NCBI GenBank assembly: GCA_963082875.1
Contig: OY720101.1
Location: 3,348,001 to 3,412,000 of the forward strand
Reading direction: 5' to 3'
Source: Corella eumyota
Lineage: Eukaryota > Chordata > Ascidiacea > Phlebobranchia > Corellidae
DNA length: 64,000 nucleotides
Made by a program: the position numbers and the translations under genes. Of this stretch, positions 48,948-64,000 are shown one piece after another; within the stretch, counting starts at the first letter, position 1, and the number at the start of each line of letters is the position of its first letter. Under the pieces are notes generated by a model. It had not been told where the DNA came from, ran no database searches, and worked only from the letters and a program-made list of their open reading frames with translations.

Positions 48948-50713
48948 CGAGTTTTCGACAACTTATTTATCATAATAAGTGTGTTTTTTTATTATATTTA
49001 CTTTTGTGTTTTTGTTGTTTGTGCAGTATGACCTTTTTGATTTGTAGACCAGTATAAGTTGTGTTAAGGTCAATTGATGTTTTTAACAGTACACTAAAAA
49101 GGAGCCAATTTTCATTTGTTTTTAATATATATTGCCTCTAAAAAATAAATTTCTTCAAAACTTTTATGATATCCCATAAATAATGGCATTATCTGTAAGT
49201 AAAATCAATATAATAATATAGCCTTAAATAAAACACATTTATTTACATTTTGCACTAAATTATGTTAACAAAAAAGTATTTTGTTGGCAACTAAAGCACC
49301 TTGTAAAGGTGCAACCTTTAGGATGAATAAGAAACCGTTTTCTCGTTTTGTAAAGCTAGAAAATAAAACAACAAAACATACGGTCGTGTTGCAGGAAAAC
49401 TTTAGCGTTTCAACCACGACATAAACAAAGTTAATTTGACTATCCGGTATTTTTAAGTGACCTGCTTAGCCGTATTGGCATAAACACTCCCGCGCAGGGT
49501 ACGGCTAGTTACGTTAGTTTGCTAAGCTAGTATTTAGTCGACCAGAACGGTCAGTTGCTAGTTTTTTTGCGCTAGCAGTTATTTATTTCTGAAAAAGTTT
49601 TATAAACCAATAAAGTTGTTAGTTCAAAACCAAAATACAACCGTCAGACAGCCAATAACGGTTTGTATTGCATATGTTGAAATTCTAACGACCAAAGTAC
49701 AAGTGACTATGACAATGCAGTTTTTACAGGTTCAATGACGAAGCAGAATTTCCAATGAATGGATGTAACTTAGTCATTGTTTGGATTACGTAAAATGTTT
49801 TTCTAGACCAAACTGTATTCTTTTAAAAAGCATGAACTAAATAATTTTACTGAAAAGTGCGACCTACTAATATATTCATTTGTATTTGTATTAGTCGAGT
49901 GGTCTTACACAAGATTTGTAATACTTGTAGTTTTCTTTGTGCTGTTTGAAGATAGATAATATTTCGTTAAACAATTTGGCTTAGTTATTTTGCCCTCAAT
50001 ATAAATTAAACGTTATAAAAACGTACCTATTAAAACACACTTAAAATATAAAGCTATTTCTGCAAAACATAACAAGCATTTCCGTAATAGTTAACTATTA
50101 TAGTAAACTAAAACGACTTTGAAAATTTGTGAACACCACCAAAACTTATAGCAAATTTGGCGTCGAAATTCTAAACGTCATATTAGAATAATTATGGTCT
50201 CAAAAATATTTTTTTAGTTCGTAAAATAAAAAAAATTTTGAGTTGTTATGGGAATTTCCGTTAAGTAATGAGACAAATAAATACTACATCATGGTTGATA
50301 TCATAATATAATCAAAGAACTATTTCCATTTTCAATAAGTTTTAAACTGCTTACCATTAAGATTGGCGATACTGTTTTAATATTTTACTAGTTGTTTAAC
50401 CTTTTAGGTAAACAAAAGATAATAGGTCACGTTATAAAAATCCGTGATATCGCGCAATATAATTATTAGGTGTAAAATTAATCGCACCGCCGTAGTACTA
50501 GGAAGCGGTCAGTTGATTTGGGAAAAACTTAGTGTGAGTTTGTAAAGTTGGGTATGTGAATGTGTATGGAAAGGGCATAATAGGAGAAAACTAAAAGGAC
50601 AAAAAACGGGCAAATTTATTATTTTAAAAAATATAAAAGTAATATACTTTTATTATACCTTTGAATTAGAAATTTCATATTTTTTAATTTTTTGTTAAAA
50701 TTAAACAATAAAA
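48948..50713. other. Spacer between PTGR1-like copies 1 and 2
   Basis: AT-rich. A block at about 49511-49570 (ACGTTAGTTT ... AGAACGGTCAGTTGCTAG) is the diverged counterpart of blocks at 53371-53430 and 57755-57810 in the later spacers, so the duplication unit included upstream DNA. A copy 1 poly(A) motif is at 49144. No gene is seen. Confidence 0.5.
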
Positions 50714-52840
<2,127 letters not shown>

Positions 52841-54412
52841 TCTTTATTTTGTTGTACTTACTATCGTTTATCATAAAATACTTACTCAAGTTAATAACTT
52901 AAAACTATCTACTTCTAGTGTTATTTCAGTAAGTTAACATTTAACCAATATTAAATAAAAATAAGCATGAAATGAGGACAATTGTACAAAAAATCTGGTC
53001 AAGTTTTTCACTCGCTGTCGCATGACAGTCATAACCTATGTTTGTTTCCGCAAAACTATTAAATTATTCAATAACACACCAATTCACATTTTTGCACAAA
53101 ATTTTGAAAATTTGGACTGTTTTTAACCAAAAAATTATAATTAGTAAGATCCTTACGATGCATATAACAAACTATTTACTTGTTTTATAAAGCCATGAAT
53201 CAAAACAACAAAAATATAGGACGGTATGGGAAAAAAATATAGGACGGTTGGACTACATTGCCGAACGAATAAGGCGTTTTAATCCTGGTGTAAAAACGTG
53301 TTACGCTGCATAACTAGTCTTTTAAATGTTCTAATTGACCTCAAAAATATGAACATTTTTAGCCTAAGCACGACGTTAGTTTATTTAGCTAGTGTTAAAC
53401 GAGGCAGAACGACTAGTAGTCATTTTTTTCTTTTATCGTTATTAACTTCTTTATAGATTTTAAACATAGACTATTGCAGTCCTTAATTATAAGCGAGAAA
53501 GGACTGTTAAAATGCTGTTATAAAAAGATTTTCATTAGTTTACACGACAAACATAGTTCTCATTAAACTAGTTGCAGATTTAAACGACTGTGACTAACAA
53601 AGTGTAACGAAATAATGCAAGTAACGGTGACTAAGCAGTGCTTAAAGACAGACTCATGACGAAGCAATATTTGTAACAAACGCTCAGCAGCAGCTTATAC
53701 CAAACGTTGTGTTATTTGTAAGTTTAAAAACATGGAAGGTTACAATAGTAATTTTCGTGTGGGCCAAGTAATTAAGAAATTAAATATAGCGCTATTATAA
53801 ATTGCCTTTTTTACTTCACTTGCTATTTCCCTTTTGTTAAGTTATTACCGTTTTTTACCATTTAGACCGGTTCGTGTTTTATGTATTTCACTAGTTAATT
53901 TGACAACCCAAAAGCAAACAATAATGAATAGGTAACTCATTAAAAAACTGCAATAGCATATTTGTGAGAGTGTATTGCCAAATTAGAAACACTTGCAAGT
54001 TACGATTTTTCAAAAAGGATAGCGCTGTAAAAGTATATAAATACAAGAATCGTAAAAGTAACAAGACAAAAATGCTTTCGTTATCGCGATTATAAAATAA
54101 TAATAATAACCTTTAATAAGATAAATAGTTAATATAAAGTTGGGGCAAGGGGTTATAAATATATATTTAAAAAAACATGTACGTAGTACGAAAAACTACA
54201 AACGATTTAAAGTAGAAAGTAATAGGTTAAAATGATGCAAGTGTTTAAAGAAAGCAAATATATAGAATGCAAGGCAACTAACTATAGTGTAATTGCGCAA
54301 ATATATAGATTGCAAGGCGACTATATAGTGTAATTGCGTACTTAATTAAATGTGACTTTTTAGGTTAAAGATATTTGTTTTTTTTAATTGTTGTTAAAAA
54401 TCAAACATTAAA
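52841..54412. other. Spacer between PTGR1-like copies 2 and 3
   Basis: AT-rich. It contains the duplicated upstream block CGACGTTAGTTTATTTAGCT at about 53371-53430 and a short local duplication AAATATAGGACGGT at about 53211-53250. A further local duplication of TATATAG...GCAAGGC(A/G)AC lies near 54260-54325. No coding feature. Confidence 0.5.
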
Positions 54413-56377
<1,965 letters not shown>

Positions 56378-58585
56378 ACTTTAATTTATTTTACCAACTT
56401 TTGTTTCTTATAAAAAACTTCTACTTAAGTTAATATTATTATCTTCATAATAAACCAATCTTGTTGTTAGATTGTAGTTAAATATAATTTTAAATTAAAA
56501 ACCATCAATATTCTTCATACTGAATAAAATTAAAAAAATTCTTTCCAAGTATTAGATAAATTTTGTTTTGTTTGTTACTTGTGGTCTTATTTTAGTCATG
56601 GCTTTGAATTATTTCCGCAAAAATTCTGTAAGTCATTTTATATTCGAGCCCTTGAGCGAAAAGAGTCGCTCCGGCGTATATCCAAAAAATTATTTAGAGA
56701 AAATGTAAGTCTAGATATAAGATAGCTTATTAGTTGCAAAACATCAGCTTTAAAAAAATAAAAATCGCCTGTTGTGGTTCGCAATGTTTGGTGTGTTAAA
56801 GTTGCCACCATATAACGTTCAGCGAGTTTTTAATGCCAACTTTTTGACTTGCAAATTAACAAATAGCTGCCAGCAATGATGGTGTACTATTACATCTACG
56901 TTTGTGGTTAGTATTTAACCATACTAAAAGAAAACGCAGTACTATCGAAAAATGCCATAAAAATCATAGTTTGTGCTGCGCTATAATTTCATGTATTGCA
57001 ACCCTATTAGGTCCTGTGATTTTATAAATTGGAGATCAACAAACAGAAAGTAGTCAACAATGACTAAGCCTTTTTCAGGTGGTTAGTCTAAATATTAAAC
57101 AAAACCGTTTTAAAATTTAATGCAAGTCACGGCTATTATTTGCAGACACGTCTTTAGTTTAGCAAAAGCAGGAAAAGAGCTTGGCAATAACATGTTGGCA
57201 TTTAAGTTATTTCCTATGTTAAGTTGATTATTGCATTAATTAAGCTGCTGGCATATGTTATCGACATGAAAGTAAAAAAAAACAGCAATAGACATAAATC
57301 TGAAAATGAACTGGTAAAGTATTTTGCGTACGTGATTAAAAAAGTTTATCTCTTATCTCCTGAATAAATATCGGAGCTAAACGAATAAAAACACTTATAA
57401 AAAGTCAAACCATTCTTGAAAAAGCATATAAGTGTTTCTTTAATAGTTTAACTTGTATGAATAGAATACCTGGTACAGCTCTAAAAAGCTACGATCGCAA
57501 TTTTTAGTAACCAACTTCGCATGTAACCCAGTGACGTTAGAGTTTTAAGTTCAAAGCATCGGATCAAGCTTATTATAGACTAAACATTTTTAATTACACT
57601 TTTTAACTCAGTACAGTTCATAAATGTATTAGTATATAAAAGCATATTTGTATATAAAAACACATTTGTATATAAAAGCATATATATAATGAATTTAATT
57701 GATTAACCGGTACTTTTAAATGTTGTGCTAGGCAACTTTTTTTAAGAGTAGCTACGACGTTAGTTTATTTAGCTAGTGTTAAGTGAAGGAGAACGGCCAG
57801 TAGCTATTTTTGCCTTTTTAAAGACTTTATATACAGACTAAGTCCTCAGTTGCGAACAAAATACAAACTTTAAACTATGTTATTATACGGGTTGTATGAG
57901 TTTAACCGCCAGACAAAGTATTTGTTAAACTAGCTGTAAATTTTAACGTCTGCTAGTAAAAAACAAAATAGTGCAAGTAACGGTGACTTGGCAGTTTTTT
58001 TAAGGTTAAAATTATAAAAAAGGTTATTTAACGAAACTATAAAGATATCCATAGTAAACTTTTTAGCCCATAAACAAAGGTATTGTAGTGCGCAGTGCTG
58101 CATGTGTACAAACATATATGCTCAGCAGGTTTTAAATTGCAAATTTTAGATAGTATTAAACGGTGATAGTGCGCCATTATATTGAGATGGTAATTGAACA
58201 ATACAGGGTAAAAATATTAGTACTTAAAAAATAACATAAAAATCACCAGTTGTGGTTCGCAACATTTATGTATTGCAACCTTATTATGACCAGCGATTTT
58301 TAAACTCCATTCCGCCCAATAAGTTAAAATTGCATATCAAAAAATGGCTGTCAATAAAAATGGAATAAAGCAAAATATTAAAATGATGACGTTTAAGTCA
58401 TTTTCGTTTTCGAAAATAACACACAGAGAGCAAACAAAAATTAACTCTCAAAACAGTTTTGCGTACGTGATTGAAAAGGATCTCTTATTGAGTTAAACAA
58501 ATATAGTGGTTAACAAGATGGTAAAGCGGATCTTTTTTATGTGATTTAGGTTTTTTAAATTTTTTGTTAAAAGTTAATTGTTAAA
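56378..58585. other. Spacer between PTGR1-like copies 3 and 4
   Basis: It carries the duplicated upstream block CTACGACGTTAGTTTATTTA at about 57751-57810. There are also imperfect repeats inside the spacer: segments near 56755-57005 and 58225-58275 share AAAATC(G/A)CC(T/A)GTTGTGGTTCGCAA. A short array of GTATATAAAAGCATAT-like units lies at 57620-57690. No gene seen. Confidence 0.5.
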
Positions 58586-60432
<1,847 letters not shown>

Positions 60433-62424
60433 TTAATGATCTAGCTTTTGTTTTTTATAACACACACCCGAAAATTAACAATAGATCTCAACTAGATTTA
60501 TTTGATAAATAAAATATGGTTCAAAATTATTTGATTATTTTTAACATAAATTTTTATAAATAAAAAAAGATATGCACAAACATTAACTAAAAAAATATTA
60601 CATATCTTTGATTTTTAATAAACAAACAAGCTTTTAATATGAAAATATACTAAATTTTTAATTCCGGACTAGTAAGAATAAAAAGAAAAATTATAAAAAT
60701 ACTGACATTAACAATATGTTACGAAATCTAAGGTTTCGCACTATAACTAGTTTTATTTGATAAATAAAAAAAAATTCGAAATTATTTGATCATTTTTAAA
60801 TTTATTTCCTATTAATAAATAAAGTTATGCATAAACATTACTTAATTATGAATATTAACTGAATTAATAAATCAAATATTACGTATTTAGTTATAATAAA
60901 AATATTCACAATAACAATACGTTTTGGAATCTAAGATTTTGAACTATAATAAATATTACAACAAAAATAATCCCAACTAGTAAGCTCGTGGTAAAAAGTT
61001 TTTTAAATTTTACCGAAGAAAAAGCGTAATTCGTTTCAGGCAATCAGCGCCGAATTTGAGCGAAGCGCATAATTTAAGAGAAATGTTTTTAGGTTTTGTT
61101 TTAAAACATGTGGTATACAGTTTGGTAGTAAGTTTATAAAGCTAATATTTAATTAAATATTTAAAATTAATGAAGGTTTCTATTTTAAATTGTCTCGTAA
61201 TGATAACGACGTTGTTAGTTTTTTTATAAATTTGATTAGTTAAGGAACTATTTCTTTATACGCCTTTAGCATAATGCGTTGCGGATGAATACAACTGACG
61301 TCACAACTTGACTTCTTGGATCGGCTTGTCCGCCATTAAGTTTAAGTTAGTCAGTGGTAAGGATATTTGTTTTATGTTTTAGCTAAGTTAGGAGTTTAAG
61401 CCAGGTCGAAAGCGTTCTTAGGACGAAGCTATCTTTTTCTTCAACAAATCGAGTTAAGTAGATTATTTTATTATTGTTAGTATTAAAATTTTATATAGTG
61501 TATATGGTGTTGTTGAACTGGTAATGCAGTGCGTTAGGGGTAGGATCGTGCGCGTATCGATACATTCGTTATTTTAATGTCTGGCGAATTGCGTTTAACA
61601 GTCTGCGTCTTTAGTAAACAACACTATTTAAAAGCGTATAAATAAATAATACCTAACTAGACATATTAACTGCCCCCAGTTTTTATTTGCAGATGTAGAT
61701 GACGATCTCGCAGAAAGAGAGTGTCTGATGATGACCTGACGAGGAATTGGTACTAATTTGGCGATTCTACGATGATTTAAAGAGAAATTGAGAACTTGGA
61801 TGTGGGCCTCAGGTAGTTGTAAATTTGGGCTTTGATGAGCGGTGAGGAAAAGACCAAAAAGGTGATTTCTTAAGCATACCGGTAAGATACTTGTTTTTTG
61901 AAAAATATATATATATTAAATAGATAATAAATTTATTTATCATTGTACAACTTTTACATGTTTCCCACCTAATAAAAGGCTTACACCCTAGCTTTTAAGG
62001 CTTGTTTTAAATTGAATTCGTGCGCGTGTTGCAACACATTGCACCGTTCGTCGCTTTCGCTGTTCGCCGCTTTCGCTGTTCGTCGCATTCGTCGTTTTCG
62101 TCGATCGCTTTAGTTGTTACGTCAAATTGCGTCGATTTCGTTGTTCGTCGTCTTCGTCGCTTTCGTCGGACGCTATAATTGTAACATTATCAGTTTGCGT
62201 GCGTCAGTTTGCGTCGTTTTGGTTCTAAAGTTGTCAGTTTGCGTCGGTTTAGTTGTTTCTTTTTAAGGTTTTAGATGACACTGATGATGATGATGATGAT
62301 AAAATAAGGAATAGAGAAAATAGGTAAAAGATAGTCCTCAGACCAACCAGATAAAATGTTAACTAATTTTTTTTTTCTATTTAGACATAAATAACTCCTT
62401 TCCAGCTTTTTTTTAAGGTTTCAG
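60433..62424. other. Region downstream of the PTGR1 array
   Basis: About 60.49-60.97 kb shows imperfect direct repeats, for example ATTTATTTGATAAATAAA at 60494 and TTTTATTTGATAAATAAA at 60750, and CTAAGGTTTCGCACTATAA against CTAAGATTTTGAACTATAA. A TGACGTCA site is at 61296. An exon-like block near 61693 (GTAGATGACGATCTCGCAGA) resembles the start of the downstream tandem units. No complete gene was identified. Confidence 0.4.
62036..62250. repeat. CGTCG/TTCG-rich low-complexity stretch
   Basis: Overlapping variants of TTCGTCGCTTTCG, GTTCGTCGTC and GCGTCG(A/T)TTT, followed by three copies of CAGTTTGCGT(G/C). It is CpG-rich in otherwise CpG-poor, AT-rich DNA and is imperfect, unlike a simple microsatellite. 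Confidence 0.7.
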
Positions 62425-64000
62425 ATAAAGATCCCTTGAACCAGGAGAATCTTATGAGGAATAGGCAAACATATGGCGGATCTGATGATGATTTAATGAA
62501 CAATGGAGGAACACCTGGAGGATCTGATGATGAGTCGAGAAAGATAGGTAACATATAGTCTTCTGAACGACAAGGTAAAAAGTTAACTAAATTTTTTTTT
62601 AATTAGACATAGATAACTGCTTTCCAGCTTTCTTTTTAAGGTTTCAGATGACGATCTCGTGAACCTGGAGGATCTGGTGAACCATAGAAGAACATCTAGA
62701 GGATCTGATGATGATCTGACAAAGAATGGATGATCTGATGATGAATCGAGAAAGATAAGTAACATATAGTCTTCTGAACAACAAGGTAAAAAGTTAACTA
62801 ATATTTTTTTGTAATTGGACATAGATAACTGCTTTTCAGCTTTTTTTAAGGTTTCAGATGACGATCTCGTGAACCTGGAGGATCTGGTGATTAATAGAAC
62901 AACATCTGGAGGATCTGATGATGATCTGACAAAGAATGGATGATCTGATGAGAAATCGAGAAAGATAAGTAACATATAGTCTTCTGAACGACAAGGTAAA
63001 AAGTTGACTAAATTTTTTTTTAATGAGACATAAATAACTGCTTTCCAGCTTTCTTTTTAAGGTTTCAGATGATGATCTCATGAACCTGAAGGATCTGGTG
63101 ATCAATAGAAGAATATCTAGAGGATCTGATGATGATCTGACAAAGAATGGAGGATCTGATGAGGAATCAAGAAAGATAGGTAACATATAGTCTTCTAAAC
63201 AACAAGGTAAAAAATTAACTAATAATTTTTTGTAATTGGACATAGATAACTGCTTTTCAGCTTTCTGTTTAAGGTTTCAGATGACGATCTCATAAACCTG
63301 GAGGATCTGGTGAACAATAGAAGAACATCTGGAGGATCTGATGATGATCTGACGAAGAATGGATGATCTGATGATGAATCGAGAAAGATAAGTAACATAT
63401 AGTCTTCTGAACGACAAGGTAAAAAGTTAACTAATATTTTTTTGTAATTGGACATAGATAACTGCTTTTCAGCTTTTTTTTAAGGTTTCAGATGACGATC
63501 TCGTGAACCTGAAGGATCTGATGATCAATAAAACAACATCTGGAGGATCTGATGATGATCTGATGAAGAATGGATGATCTGATGAGGAATCGAGAAAGAT
63601 AAGTAACATATAGTCTTCTGAACAACAAGGTAAAAAGTTAACTAAATTTTTTTTTAAATGAGACATAAATAACTGCTTTCCAGCTTTCTTTTCAAGGTTT
63701 CAGATGATGATCTCGTGAACATGGAGGATCTGGTGATCAATAGAAGAACATCTAGAGGATCTGATGATGATCTGATAAAGAATGGATGATCTAATGAGGA
63801 ATCGAGAAAGATAGGTAACATATAGTCTTCTAAACAACAAGGTAAAAAGTTAACTAATATTTTTTTGTAATTGGACATAGATAACTGCTTTTCAGCTTTC
63901 TGTTTAAGGTTTCAGATGACGACTCATGAACCTGGAGGATCTGGTGAACAATAGAAGAACATCTGGAGGATCTAATGATGATCTGACAAAGAATGGATGA
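62425..64000 (+). repeat. ~212-bp tandem array with 3-monomer higher-order period, extends past window
   Basis: Eight units begin after a TTTCAG at 62425, 62648, 62858, 63069, 63281, 63492, 63704 and 63916 (spacing 223, 210, 211, 212, 211, 212, 212). Each unit holds a segment rich in GATGATGATCTGA, then GTAACATATAGTCTTCT, then a T-rich stretch and a pyrimidine tract ending in AG. Monomers 62858/63492, 63069/63704 and 63281/63916 are the most alike pairwise, which gives a 634-635 bp higher-order period; 62648 matches the third type. Units look like exon (about 110 bases, phase 1 at both ends) plus a short intron. In that frame the first unit and the 63069 unit are open (including GGSDDDL, SDEESRKI), but most others contain a TGA. 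Whether it is expressed is unknown. Confidence 0.8.

Noticed and set aside
62583-63878. Series of minus-strand open frames (74-130 aa) over the right-edge array
   Set aside because: They are the reverse complement of the tandem monomer read in shifting frames (unit length about 211-212, not a multiple of three). They are shadows of the repeat with no conserved protein.
62425-64000. CRISPR-like regular spacing
   Set aside because: Units are ~212 bp and similar along their whole length, with no short palindromic repeat/unique spacer pattern, and the context is eukaryotic.

Overview
This is an AT-rich, gene-dense, intron-rich chordate window. An invertebrate chordate, most likely a tunicate such as Ciona, fits best. 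The evidence is single pre-duplication orthologues of vertebrate families (one USP25/28, one FGF, one BAX, one MBOAT7), short introns, strongly A/T-biased intergenic DNA and a tRNA-derived SINE family scattered in introns. The organism call is inference; I could not run a search. I saw no bacterial operons, CRISPR arrays, rRNA genes or virus-like elements.

Layout. 1-3.2 kb: no gene seen. 3.2-10.3 kb (+): a three-exon FGF-family gene with a long N-terminal extension, a 4.4 kb first intron rich in TGACGTCA motifs and a polybasic tail. 12.1-14.7 kb (-): FAM227 (FWWh-domain) gene. 15.7-16.1 kb (+): exons of a small unidentified gene. 16.6-23.5 kb (+): complete 22-exon USP25/28 deubiquitinase. From 24 to 45.7 kb every gene is on the minus strand: mitochondrial ribosomal protein mL40 (MRPL40), an intronless BAX-like gene with a large Asn/Gln/Arg-rich N-terminal extension, MBOAT7 (10 exons), a very large RS-repeat/Cys-cluster protein (about 2178 aa) of unknown family, intronless TPGS2, and BCKDHA (8 exons). 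46.8-60.4 kb (+): four tandem prostaglandin-reductase-1-like (PTGR1) genes with the same nine-exon architecture. 60.4-64 kb: no clear gene; a CGTCG/TTCG-rich low-complexity stretch, then a ~212 bp tandem array that runs off the window, organised as a 3-monomer (~635 bp) higher-order repeat with an exon-like segment in each unit.

Gene models were built by hand from six-frame reading plus GT/AG junctions. USP25/28, MRPL40, MBOAT7, BCKDHA, the RS-rich gene, FGF and all four PTGR1 copies give exon sums divisible by three with continuous reading frames. Functionally the window is a mixture: signalling (FGF), apoptosis (BAX), mitochondrial translation and branched-chain amino-acid catabolism (MRPL40, BCKDHA), phosphatidylinositol remodelling (MBOAT7), tubulin/cilia-related genes (TPGS2, FAM227) and NADPH-dependent enone reduction (PTGR1 cluster). 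Only the PTGR1 cluster is an obvious functional cluster. No wholly new multi-gene system is evident. The best candidates for something undescribed are the extended BAX, the RS/Cys-cluster giant protein, exon-limited homogenisation in the PTGR1 array, and the right-edge higher-order repeat.
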